A DNA stretch of 49,059 bases from Candidatus Heimdallarchaeota archaeon B3_Heim. Its GTDB lineage: Archaea > Asgardarchaeota > Heimdallarchaeia > Hodarchaeales > Hodarchaeaceae. The notes beneath the pieces are model-generated. The model had not been told where the DNA came from. It did not search any database and saw nothing but the letters and a program-made list of their open reading frames with translations. The stretch lies in contig NJBF01000034.1 of NCBI GenBank assembly GCA_003144275.1, forward strand, positions 1 through 49,059, read 5' to 3'. Shown here in pieces: positions 17,799 to 26,569 of this stretch. Within the stretch, counting starts at the first letter, position 1, and each line of letters starts with the position of its first letter. The position numbers and the translations under genes are program-made.

Positions 17799-20140
17799 TA
17801 TAATACCTCACTTAGTTTATTGACACCTTTAATATATGGGATTAACAAAGAGAAAAAGCGGCTTTGAATTGACAGACTATATCGGGGAATTAGGGTGAAT
17901 AGTTCAGATATAAATCTTGATATAATGATAATAACAACGAATGCTATCAACATTTCAGCAAAATTAAGCAATATATGATATTCAATGGTCGAATGACGGA
18001 TCATAGTATCAATATGTCTTAATGCAACAAACGACAAAAATAATTGCAGAAGAAGAAGTATCAGTCTATGTGCAGAAGCAGGGATTTGCATGCGAAAATT
18101 GAGGCCCAAAATCGCTTCATTCTTAATTTCAGTAATTGTTCGTTGGGGTAATATGCCAATCGTTCGAGCAATACGACGAGGCAATATTTCGTCAATAAAT
18201 AGTAACCGACGTTCACCTGTTGATTCACGTTCAACAATTATTAGGGATCTATAACGATTGATCAACTGACTTAATGAAAGGATGGTAATCGAAATAAGTG
18301 AAATAAAAACAAAGATAGGCTTTAGCTGTGGAATTAGGTTATTCTGTAAAAATATCATGAAAGTAATCGCTAGTAAGAAACCCACCAATATCGATTGTCG
18401 ATGATACGCCTTTGGCCCATATTTTCTCCAGGTTTCAACAATTTTTTCATCCCTATCAAGAAGATGGGTAAATTTTATTACATGACTCACATCTCGATGA
18501 GATTTATCAGACTCTGGGACAACTCGGCGACAGGCATTGAATAATCCCAGAATATTATCTTCATTGAGAATATTGGGAAATAATATCTCGTAGGGGACAA
18601 ATCCTCGTATAGATTTCTCTTCGATGCGATGAGAAAACCATGAAAGTATTGCAGGAAGGCGATAACCAAAAGTTAGATTGGTACCTGAACTAGCTAAAAA
18701 TGATATATTAGTGAAAGTACGGAAGAATGATAGAAAGAAAACAATAGCTAATGTGAAACTAATAAATAACCAACCAATATCATTACTCTCATAGGTGGAC
18801 AAGAGACCAAATAAGATAGTAGTTCCAATAAGAAGAGTTCCTGGAAGCGATATACCTGAAAAATTACTGATTGTAAAACCTTGTAAAAGTGATAGGGGTA
18901 ACTCAGAATAAGTGTAAACTCGCTTACCCCATAATCCAGAAACTAAATTGCGCTCTTGTTGAATTATTAATCGTAAATTAGTCACAGCAAAACGAACATA
19001 ACTTTTTGCAAATCGTATGGTATTTATAACTAGCAGAAACCCAAATATTCTAAGTAATCCAATAACGAGAGTTGTAAAAGAGAATGAATTTAGTATGAAT
19101 GTGAAATTCTCAAGAGAATTAAGAAAAAATAGTAATCCAATTATTCCTAAGAATTGTGTTTTCTTGTCGATAAACCCTACTTGAGTTCTATAAGTCACAG
19201 TTTCATTTTCTAAGAGAGGAAGATCCCATGACCAATCTATTTGGGAGCTTAAGATTCTATTTTTTCTGCTCACACTAGCTAGTAATGTGTGTAACTCCCG
19301 TGGATTACCTGCATTCAATCGAAATATTCTACCTCCAGTGGTTCGTATTTCTAATTCAGATCGGTGGGGAAAACCGAATAGAAAGATTAAACCCCCAATG
19401 ATTAGTAATGATAATCCCAAGTATGGTAAAAATTCAAGAATAGGATGGAGAAGATCGAAAAGGAATGAATTAAGAGGCGTACTAATATCCCCCACGAATA
19501 TTTCAAGCAAAAAGAGAATAATCTCGACTTCTATTGGCAAAGAAAGATTCTGTGATAAGCCAAATTCGAGAAACATTAAGGCTTGTTGAATAATAAAAAA
19601 CCCTGTAAGAATGATCCCTATTTTAATACGGGGCGTGATAGTTATCGTTTCAATATATTCTAAGTTAAAAGAATGAGTTTTAGAGAAGAATCCAATATTC
19701 CAAAAACGTTTCCTAGCAGAAAAACGTTTGTTGGATAATACAAGATCCCAAGGAGTAACAAGTATTGGAAAAAAGATTAAAATAGTTAATAATAAACAAA
19801 CAAGTGTTATTATACCTTCTATCGTACCAAATGCTAAGAAAGAGAGTATGGTTAAACAGAAAATGACTAAAATGACTCCGAAAATACGACCATATTGAAT
19901 TTCAAAAACTCGTCCCGAAAATAATTTTCGTTCATGATTAACAGGATACAACCAGGGACTTTTTAGGTCTGGAAATCGCATTACATTATCAACCGAAGGA
20001 GAATTAATAAATTCTTGCCCATTTTTTCCGAAAATAATTCGAAAATCAGAAGAAATCCACACCAACACATCTATCATACCAACAAAAATATAATAAGGAA
20101 TATAATTTCGTTTAGCCCCCCCAGTTCTTTTTTGAGGCAT
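17798..20140 (-). CDS. Large polytopic membrane protein with repeated PH-like (bPH2/DUF304) segments
   Basis: A 780-residue protein from ATG 20140. At least three repeats of paired membrane helices followed by a short beta-rich segment can be seen: WDLVLSNKRFSARKRF, FAVTNLRLIIQQERNLVSG and SLIIVERESTGERRLL. These resemble the YdbT/YdbS-type bPH2 layout, where paired helices alternate with a small beta domain at the membrane. The open frame continues to 20191, but the ATG at 20140 leaves seven bases to the divergent ABC gene's TTG. An internal ATG at 19981 is possible, yet residues before it (YYIFVGMIDVLVWIS) look coded. It is the first gene of a coupled pair. Confidence 0.75.
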   Translation of the reverse strand: MPQKRTGGAKRNYIPYYIFVGMIDVLVWISSDFRIIFGKNGQEFINSPSVDNVMRFPDLKSPWLYPVNHERKLFSGRVFEIQYGRIFGVILVIFCLTILSFLAFGTIEGIITLVCLLLTILIFFPILVTPWDLVLSNKRFSARKRFWNIGFFSKTHSFNLEYIETITITPRIKIGIILTGFFIIQQALMFLEFGLSQNLSLPIEVEIILFLLEIFVGDISTPLNSFLFDLLHPILEFLPYLGLSLLIIGGLIFLFGFPHRSELEIRTTGGRIFRLNAGNPRELHTLLASVSRKNRILSSQIDWSWDLPLLENETVTYRTQVGFIDKKTQFLGIIGLLFFLNSLENFTFILNSFSFTTLVIGLLRIFGFLLVINTIRFAKSYVRFAVTNLRLIIQQERNLVSGLWGKRVYTYSELPLSLLQGFTISNFSGISLPGTLLIGTTILFGLLSTYESNDIGWLFISFTLAIVFFLSFFRTFTNISFLASSGTNLTFGYRLPAILSWFSHRIEEKSIRGFVPYEILFPNILNEDNILGLFNACRRVVPESDKSHRDVSHVIKFTHLLDRDEKIVETWRKYGPKAYHRQSILVGFLLAITFMIFLQNNLIPQLKPIFVFISLISITILSLSQLINRYRSLIIVERESTGERRLLFIDEILPRRIARTIGILPQRTITEIKNEAILGLNFRMQIPASAHRLILLLLQLFLSFVALRHIDTMIRHSTIEYHILLNFAEMLIAFVVIIIISRFISELFTLIPRYSLSIQSRFFSLLIPYIKGVNKLSEVL

Positions 20141-20146
20141 TACAAA

Positions 20147-21991
20147 TTGACATCCGACTCCGCTAGCCGTAACCAAAATTATCTTTCTCAACGCTGGTAC
20201 TCGCGCGGATACAAATGGTGGCTTTTAGGACACGTTCTTAAACATCGTTGGAAAATTCTAATTATAACAGTAACTACGATTATTGGTATCTTCCTTCAGA
20301 CCTTAATTCCATTCATCCTGGGGTACGTCTTTGAGACTATACCCTCTGGTGAACTCAGTCTCATTCTGAGTGCTGGTACACTTATAATCGCAATTGGATT
20401 AATGAAGCTGGTAACAAATTCCATCGCGGCAGCCTTGAATGAAATAATTGCCCAATATGTCGAGATGCAGATTAGAATTGAATTTTATCAAAATTTAGAG
20501 ACAAAATCAATGAGTTTTCACGATACAAGTCGAGCTGGGGATCTAATTCAAATGGCGACTGGAGATACACGCCAGATAAATGCCAGCATTTCACCTGGAG
20601 TACGAATAACGGTAACTACTGTTTCAACACTACTTTTTACTTGGATAGCAATGTTTATTGCGTCACCGACTCTCTCAATGGTGTTTTTACTTACACTACC
20701 CCTCTATATATTCTCCTTAAACCGATTTGGGAAGAAATTACATCCCCTTTCCAAGCAAAGACAAGCCTGTGTGGCAAGAATGAATGCAGAATTACAGGAA
20801 AATTTGACTGGAGTTCGAGTAGTTAGGACATTTTCTGTTCAAGAACAGGAAATTGAGAAGTTTTCAGCAACTCTTGAAAATTTGGAAGACATTCTGAAAG
20901 TACGAGGAGTTACTTCAGCTTTTTATGTACCTAGTTTAGTATTGGGAATAACTACTGCGTTCATATTTATTGCAGGCGTGTATCTAATGGATATCACATT
21001 GTTGGGAGTCGCAAATGTTAGTATTTTTGGTTATTCCGTTTACATACAATCTGTTGGAATGGGTGAAATAATAACATTCCTAGGCCTTACAAGTATACTT
21101 GCTATGCCAACAATGTTTCTGCGCTGGATCTTAGACATGACTCTTTTAGGCTTTGCTGGCGCAGCACGAATCTTTAATGTCGTAATTCATGATAATGTTA
21201 TAGAAACTGGAGATTACATCCCTGAAAAGGAACCTCAAGGCCAGATAAAATTTGAAAGCGTATATTTTTCGTACAAAGAAGATAGCCCATCAGTATTGAA
21301 TAATATAGCGTTAACAATTAAACCAGGAGAAACTGTAGCAATAATTGGTCCTACAGGTTGTGGAAAGACTACTTTGGGGAAAATGATATATCGGTTATAT
21401 GATGTAACAAAGGGATCTGTTCTGATAGACAATGTTAATGTGAAAGATTGGGATATCAAAACACTACGCTGTCTTGTTGGCGTTATAGAGCAAGATACTT
21501 TTCTCTTTTCAACTTCCATAAGAAATAATATCACATATGGAAAAGACAATGCTACTAACGAAGAAATTATGGCTGCAGCTATTGCTGCTCAAGCTCATGA
21601 CTTTATACAAGAATTTACTGAAGGATATGACACAATTGTGGGAGAAAGAGGGGTTACGTTAAGTGGGGGACAACGTCAGCGAATTGCAATGGCCCGTGGA
21701 TTTTTAGCTGACCCTAGAATATTAATTATGGATGATGCTACCTCAGCTGTTGATGCAGCGACAGAGGCACGTATCCAGAAAGCTATTCTGAACCTCCAAG
21801 AAGGACGAACAACAATAATCATCACACATAGGTTGGCGACACTAAAGACTGCAAATAAAATAATTTTTATGGAGAGGGGAAATATTGTACGTATTGGGAA
21901 CCATGCAGAATTAATTACAAGTTTTGCGCCATATAGACGAATTTTTAGACGCTATATGACACTACCTCCTTTAGTTATTGAAGGGAATTAA
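20147..21991 (+). CDS. ABC exporter subunit 1 (degenerate Walker B glutamate)
   Basis: A 614-residue TMD-NBD half-transporter. Six membrane helices fall in residues ~20-340. The NBD has Walker A GPTGCGKT (~401), a canonical signature LSGGQRQR (~505), Walker B ILIMDDATSAVD with Asp in place of the catalytic Glu, and ITHRL. With its partner it forms a heterodimeric exporter of the TM287/288 or BmrCD kind, where one ATP site is degenerate. The start is set at TTG 20147; the frame upstream to 20015 overlaps the divergent gene and looks non-coding. The partner starts two bases after its stop. Confidence 0.9.
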   Translation: MTSDSASRNQNYLSQRWYSRGYKWWLLGHVLKHRWKILIITVTTIIGIFLQTLIPFILGYVFETIPSGELSLILSAGTLIIAIGLMKLVTNSIAAALNEIIAQYVEMQIRIEFYQNLETKSMSFHDTSRAGDLIQMATGDTRQINASISPGVRITVTTVSTLLFTWIAMFIASPTLSMVFLLTLPLYIFSLNRFGKKLHPLSKQRQACVARMNAELQENLTGVRVVRTFSVQEQEIEKFSATLENLEDILKVRGVTSAFYVPSLVLGITTAFIFIAGVYLMDITLLGVANVSIFGYSVYIQSVGMGEIITFLGLTSILAMPTMFLRWILDMTLLGFAGAARIFNVVIHDNVIETGDYIPEKEPQGQIKFESVYFSYKEDSPSVLNNIALTIKPGETVAIIGPTGCGKTTLGKMIYRLYDVTKGSVLIDNVNVKDWDIKTLRCLVGVIEQDTFLFSTSIRNNITYGKDNATNEEIMAAAIAAQAHDFIQEFTEGYDTIVGERGVTLSGGQRQRIAMARGFLADPRILIMDDATSAVDAATEARIQKAILNLQEGRTTIIITHRLATLKTANKIIFMERGNIVRIGNHAELITSFAPYRRIFRRYMTLPPLVIEGN

Positions 21992-21992
21992 T

Positions 21993-23780
21993 ATGGCATT
22001 CAGTAGCGCGCAAAAAAGTGATTACGATCAAGAGTACTCTTTCAAAGAGATCCTTGTTCGTCTTTGGGCATTTGCGGTTACAGAAAAGAGGAGACTTCTT
22101 CTTATACTAGCATTGTTTATGATAAACACCGTAATAAGTATAATTGTTCCGTTATTTCTACGAGAAGCAATTAACGAGCTTAGTAAAACCGATCCGGATT
22201 TTAATTTTGTCCAATCTCTTGGATGGGGCAATTTAATAGGAACGGTGATGTTATGGATAGGCCTGTATTTAATCATTCGTTCAGAATGGTCAATAATAGC
22301 AAAAACTGTGACAACTTTACGTTTAAAGATGTTTATCCAGTTGCAAGTCCATGATCTTTCTTTTTATGACAAAAATAAAACTGGACGAATCATGAGTCGC
22401 GTTGTAAATGATGCATGGGAACTAGGTAACTTTATGCTGATTTTTGTGGAGCTTGCAGCAAATTTCATTACAATTGTTGGCATGATTGGAATCTTGTTCT
22501 ATATTCATTCTGTATTAACACTCATTCTATTTATGATTGCCCCGATAATCTTTGTATTTACACTTGGTCTTGGTTATTTGCTCATGCGATTCAATCGTCT
22601 TTGTAGGCGTACTGTAGGTGCTGTAAATGGGGCAACTCAAGAAAGTATTGCTGGAATCATGGTTACTAAGAGCTTTGCTCGGGAAGCTCAAAACATAGAA
22701 GAATTCGTTGAACTAAACAATGAAAATTTACGTGCTAATATTAACCGTTCTCTGGTATTTAGCACCATGTTTCCAATACTTGAGTTTGTGTCAACATTAA
22801 TATACTTCTTAATCGTAACCTCTGGGGGTGGTTTTGTAATTGATGGATCAATTACGATTGGTGATTTGTGGTTATTCTATATTTACTCTCTACTACTAAT
22901 TCAACCTCTGATTAGTTTTTCTCAACAAATTGCTCAATTCCAGATTGGCCGTGCTGCTGCAGAACGCATTTTTTCCCTTATTGAAATTCCTAGTGAAATG
23001 AAATGGGGTGATATTATTCCTGGAGCAGATGTGAGAGGACATATCGAATTTAAAGATGTTACATTTGGATATTCAAAAGATGATCCTCCTTTGTTTTCAC
23101 ATTTAAACGTTACAATCCCAGCAGGACAAAATATAGCATTAGTCGGTCATACAGGGTCAGGAAAAACATCTTTTATATCACTGCTAGCACGTTTCTATGA
23201 ATTTCAAGCTGGTGATATATATTTAGATGGCTATTCGATTAAAGCCTATGATATCGATGCTTATCGCAGTACATTGGGTATTGTATTGCAAGACCCTTTT
23301 TTATTTAGTGGTTCGATTGAAGAAAACATTAGATATGGTTCCCAGAAAGAGATTAGCGCTGAAACTCTTCAATCTGCGATTATGGCAACTCACGTTATTG
23401 ATTTTGTTGAATTTCTACCCGAAGGATTACAAACCGATGTAGGGGAAAGAGGAGCTAAAGTGTCATTAGGACAAAGACAGTTGGTTAGCTTCGCACGGGC
23501 TTTAGTCGCTAATCCTAAAATCCTCATTCTTGATGAGGCAACTGCTTCTGTTGATGCTTATACTGAAAGCTTAATACAAGATGGAATTGATAATTTGTTT
23601 GAAGGACGAACGAGTATAGTTGTTGCACATCGTTTATCGACAATAATTTCAGCAGATCGAATCCTCGTATTTAATCAGGGAGAGATTATCGGAGATGGAA
23701 CTCATGAGGAACTAATGGTAAACAATGAGGTATATCGTGACCTTTATCAAACATATTATGAGTTTCAGGGTAGAGTTTAA
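21993..23780 (+). CDS. ABC exporter subunit 2 (degenerate signature motif)
   Basis: A 595-residue TMD-NBD half-transporter. Walker A GHTGSGKT is at ~385, the signature reads VSLGQRQ instead of LSGGQ (~489), and Walker B ILILDEATASVD keeps the catalytic Glu; VAHRLS carries the switch His. The changes complement those of subunit 1: one composite site has Walker B Asp plus the altered signature (degenerate), the other has Glu plus LSGGQ (active). ATG 21993 is preferred over an in-frame TTG at 21978 inside the preceding gene. An AAGGG RBS lies just upstream. The cargo is unknown; lipids and drugs are usual for this class. Confidence 0.92.
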   Translation: MAFSSAQKSDYDQEYSFKEILVRLWAFAVTEKRRLLLILALFMINTVISIIVPLFLREAINELSKTDPDFNFVQSLGWGNLIGTVMLWIGLYLIIRSEWSIIAKTVTTLRLKMFIQLQVHDLSFYDKNKTGRIMSRVVNDAWELGNFMLIFVELAANFITIVGMIGILFYIHSVLTLILFMIAPIIFVFTLGLGYLLMRFNRLCRRTVGAVNGATQESIAGIMVTKSFAREAQNIEEFVELNNENLRANINRSLVFSTMFPILEFVSTLIYFLIVTSGGGFVIDGSITIGDLWLFYIYSLLLIQPLISFSQQIAQFQIGRAAAERIFSLIEIPSEMKWGDIIPGADVRGHIEFKDVTFGYSKDDPPLFSHLNVTIPAGQNIALVGHTGSGKTSFISLLARFYEFQAGDIYLDGYSIKAYDIDAYRSTLGIVLQDPFLFSGSIEENIRYGSQKEISAETLQSAIMATHVIDFVEFLPEGLQTDVGERGAKVSLGQRQLVSFARALVANPKILILDEATASVDAYTESLIQDGIDNLFEGRTSIVVAHRLSTIISADRILVFNQGEIIGDGTHEELMVNNEVYRDLYQTYYEFQGRV

Positions 23781-23809
23781 GGTATTTAGAGAGGAGAGAA
23801 GTTTATCTG

Positions 23810-23902
23810 AAGGTAAAGCATGCAGCTTCGTACTTAGCTCTACTAGGAGCAGCGGTATTATAGGGAACAAAATATCCTTTCCTAAAGTGGGAGTTTTGCT
23901 AA
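23810..23902 (+). pseudogene. Relic of an EamA/DMT-type transporter N-terminus
   Basis: The frame reads KVKHAASYLALLGAAVL, then TAG, then GTKYPFLKWEFC and TAA. EamA (DMT) permeases commonly begin with a first helix of the form LLGAxLWGTxYPxxK, so the TAG (23861-23863) would be a mutated Trp codon. Only about 30 codons survive; nothing of the next helices can be seen. Probably the remains of a deleted gene. Confidence 0.4.
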
Positions 23903-23960
23903 TCTGACAAATCTTTTTACTAGATTGCATGACAAATTCCTAGTCAAATGGAAGAAAAAA

Positions 23961-24017
23961 TATATAACTACGAAAGACCGTTTGTAATGTCAGACATTAT
24001 TTGTTTTCGTCTGACAT
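23961..24017 (+). promoter_or_regulatory. TATA box and palindromic operator upstream of the RHH gene
   Basis: TATATAACTA (23961-23970) is a TATA element. About 17 bases further, ATGTCAGAC (23987-23995) and GTCTGACAT (24009-24017) form a perfect 9-bp inverted repeat with a 13-bp spacer, covering the expected transcription start. Each arm is close to the smaller palindrome TGTC-N-GACA. The position suits repression, most simply by the RHH protein encoded nine bases downstream. Confidence 0.6.
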
Positions 24018-24025
24018 AATGAAAA

Positions 24026-24316
24026 ATGGTGATGATGATTCCACGAAAAAGCTTGTCCAAGGGTGAATCGCGCCGACTCTCTATTCGAATATCGAGTGAA
24101 GTTGAGCAAATCCTCTCTCTAGTTGATGAAAAAAGAAAATCTCCTTTTGTACGAGATGCTATTTTATATTACGCCAAATTTGGTAATAGTCCAGATCTGA
24201 GTCCTAGGACATACAGTGATCATTTTTCAGAAGATTATAAAGGTTCTAGTAAGGAATTCGATGAAACAGAGTCTACTCCAATCGTGGTTGTAAATAAACC
24301 CGCTTGGCAGAGATAA
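24026..24316 (+). CDS. Ribbon-helix-helix (CopG/MetJ-type) transcriptional regulator
   Basis: A 96-residue protein. Residues ~15-50 fit an RHH domain: a basic strand SRRLSIRIS, helix VEQILSLVDEK, turn, then helix SPFVRDAILYYAKFG. RHH proteins dimerise through the strand, which enters the major groove, and bind pairs of short sites. The C-terminal half (~45 residues, acidic) is unrecognised. No antitoxin/toxin partner is next to it; the PEPCK gene downstream is convergent. A palindrome immediately upstream suggests autoregulation. ATG 24026, 24032 or 24035 are all possible starts. Confidence 0.75.
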   Translation: MVMMIPRKSLSKGESRRLSIRISSEVEQILSLVDEKRKSPFVRDAILYYAKFGNSPDLSPRTYSDHFSEDYKGSSKEFDETESTPIVVVNKPAWQR

Positions 24317-24342
24317 TGTCGAAATGAGGAACAAGGATACCC

Positions 24343-26319
24343 TCAGTAATCCCAATAATAGTTACGGTAGAATTCTTCAATTACCTTTGGTTCTGGAATT
24401 TCCATTTTATCCCAAACATAAATTACTTCCTCCAGTTCCCTTTCACAGGCTTGTCCCTTGAACAGTTTCTTCAAGAAATTACCTCGCTCTTTTATATCTC
24501 TTTTAACAAATGCTAGATATTCCTTTTCACTATAATAGCGAAGACGATTGAACATCCTTCCAAAACGTTTCATTTCCCATTTATTCTCAAGCTCATTTGG
24601 ATCAGGAAGAAGAATTCTTTCACCAAAAACCGGATGAGAAATCCATTGTTCAATTTTACGATGCTCTGCAAGATCTAATAATCGTTTAGAGTGGGGAACC
24701 CTCACTTTCTTTCCTTGTCCTTGATAAACAATTTCTCCCAGTTCATTTCTGAGAATTTTACCAGAATTTCTGTCAATCTTTGGTAAAAAATCACCATTTT
24801 CATCGGTTAATCGAATTTGATTGCCATTAATATCGTGTTCACCAATGGCTCCGGTATTAATCACAATGAAAGCTAGTTTACCATCTGGTCCAAGTCCCAT
24901 GTCTTTGTACATTTCCAACTTCAGTAGAGCTTGATGACAATGTTCACGGGCCATAAAATCTGTAGCTGCATAAGAGCGGACTCTCGTTCCAGGTTTTTTA
25001 GCTGCCACTGCAGAGGTAATTATTGACTCTATGCCGCTATCTAACGCAACAGCAATAATTGGATCGACTACTCGAAACATAGGATGCATATAATCGAACC
25101 GTTTCATAGAAAGGACGATAGTTTTAAGATAACGGGGTACTTCACAAGTCCCCCAATCAGGATTTAACTCAGAGAAAGAAAATATAAATCGACCATTTGT
25201 TGTACCCGAGCTATGATATTGTGTGCAGAGAAGAGATCCTACCTCTTTTCCTTCCTCTACCTCAGGGACTTTAACGTTGTAACCATTTATATTCTTAATT
25301 TGGTATTTAACGTTTTCACAGTCGATGTTCATGGCTAAAACAACAGGATGTTCCCCATTTTCGTCCACTTCTAAGGATTTCATAAGGCCTGGCCATTCAG
25401 GACATAATGGGCCTAAATTCTGAGATTTAGCAAACGAACCTGCCTCTAACCCAATTAATTGAACTTTTTCAATCTTATTTGTCTCTGAGTTTCGTATGAT
25501 TTTTCCAATACAGGCGTCATCTTGCTGTAGTTCAGGACCCACAGATAAAGTGGTTTTCCCTGTACCAGATAATCCCTTGAGGACTCTATCTGATGTCATT
25601 CCTGCATGATAAGAAATAAATCCATCTGATTCGGCTTTGTTCCAAACCATTGTAAGATTTGGTTTTTTATATGCTCCACCAAAATAGTCAACCCGTAAGC
25701 TCATCACACGGCGTTTATTCTGCTCCATTTCACTGAAATCGTATAATGTGATTGGCTCTTTCGGATCAAAGTTCGGCCAAAATTCCCGTATTTCATTTAT
25801 ATACCGTAAAGGTAATCGTTCCTGAACAATGAAGTTCCAGCAGTCAATTTGCTGGTTTTCCTTCGGTGGAAATACCATTAACTTACCGAACCAACCAATA
25901 TAGGTTGAATGAGGATTTTTTGCGCTAATTGTTACTCGAAGACCAACTTCATAACCGTGTTCCCCCTGAATTCCATCTTGCACAATAACGGGTACGTTTT
26001 CCTCTCTAAGATAACGGAGAACTACTTCATATAATTTCTTCCCTCTCTCACGATCAAAAGCCTTCTGTCCTTGTCCTAGACGATATCCCTCTGGTACCAT
26101 ATAGTACGCCCGATCGGGTCGTCGACCAGCTTGAGTGGATCCGAAAAGATACTGAAAATCTTTCGTATGAACATAATATCTTCGTAAAAATATCCTAAAC
26201 CAATCATGGTCGGGATTTTTAACAATTAAGCTATTTTTTGATACCTGGCAATCATAACCAATATCTATAATGGCTTCAGTCACATCTTCCATCTCTAATG
26301 GTTTATCGTTATTTTTCAA
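24343..26319 (-). CDS. pckA: Phosphoenolpyruvate carboxykinase, divergent ATP-type
   Basis: A 658-residue protein, longer than classical ATP-PEPCK (~540). The core family order is visible: FGGAYKKPNLTMVW, SYHAGMTSD, P-loop GLSGTGKTT (249-257), a kinase-2 equivalent LQQDDACIG, and LIGLEAGSFAKS matching the FEGGCYAK segment of the ATP family. Further sites include QYHSSGTTNGRF and TDFMAREHCHQ. The enzyme interconverts oxaloacetate and PEP in gluconeogenesis. Insertions around GEHDINGNQIRLTDENGD and the C-terminal ~120 residues are unusual, so nucleotide preference is uncertain. It stands alone, divergent from the Rab-like GTPase. Confidence 0.85.
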   Translation of the reverse strand: MKNNDKPLEMEDVTEAIIDIGYDCQVSKNSLIVKNPDHDWFRIFLRRYYVHTKDFQYLFGSTQAGRRPDRAYYMVPEGYRLGQGQKAFDRERGKKLYEVVLRYLREENVPVIVQDGIQGEHGYEVGLRVTISAKNPHSTYIGWFGKLMVFPPKENQQIDCWNFIVQERLPLRYINEIREFWPNFDPKEPITLYDFSEMEQNKRRVMSLRVDYFGGAYKKPNLTMVWNKAESDGFISYHAGMTSDRVLKGLSGTGKTTLSVGPELQQDDACIGKIIRNSETNKIEKVQLIGLEAGSFAKSQNLGPLCPEWPGLMKSLEVDENGEHPVVLAMNIDCENVKYQIKNINGYNVKVPEVEEGKEVGSLLCTQYHSSGTTNGRFIFSFSELNPDWGTCEVPRYLKTIVLSMKRFDYMHPMFRVVDPIIAVALDSGIESIITSAVAAKKPGTRVRSYAATDFMAREHCHQALLKLEMYKDMGLGPDGKLAFIVINTGAIGEHDINGNQIRLTDENGDFLPKIDRNSGKILRNELGEIVYQGQGKKVRVPHSKRLLDLAEHRKIEQWISHPVFGERILLPDPNELENKWEMKRFGRMFNRLRYYSEKEYLAFVKRDIKERGNFLKKLFKGQACERELEEVIYVWDKMEIPEPKVIEEFYRNYYWDY

Positions 26320-26413
26320 GTCAATCTATTTTGGAATTGACTGTAGCTAAGGCGAATTTCATGGGTTTTTTATCTTTATTGTAATAAATTACAGCCATTT
26401 CTTAGCTAAATTG

Positions 26414-26466
26414 GAAATATATAATAGAAGTGTTATCTTAGTGCTACAGAGAGGGAACCCCTCTGA
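26414..26466 (+). promoter_or_regulatory. Likely promoter and leader hairpin upstream of the Rab-like GTPase
   Basis: An AT-rich AATATATAATAGA lies at ~26,416-26,428. It is followed after ~18 bases by CAGAGAGGG-aa-CCCCTCTG (about 26,447-26,465), a G+C-rich stem in an AT-rich gap. If transcription starts here the leader is ~120 nt long, unusual for this contig. Seen in sequence only; function unknown. Confidence 0.3.
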
Positions 26467-26569
26467 TAATCAACTATTCCGTTAAACTGTGAAGAATCTA
26501 AATATTTACCTCTAGAAAGTTGACCTAATTACCTGAAAAGGGAAAAACACACAATAGGAAGAGCAATTC

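Noticed and set aside
20015..20146. N-terminal extension of ABC subunit 1
   Set aside because: Low-complexity Asn/Ile/His translation antisense to a better coding frame of the divergent membrane protein.
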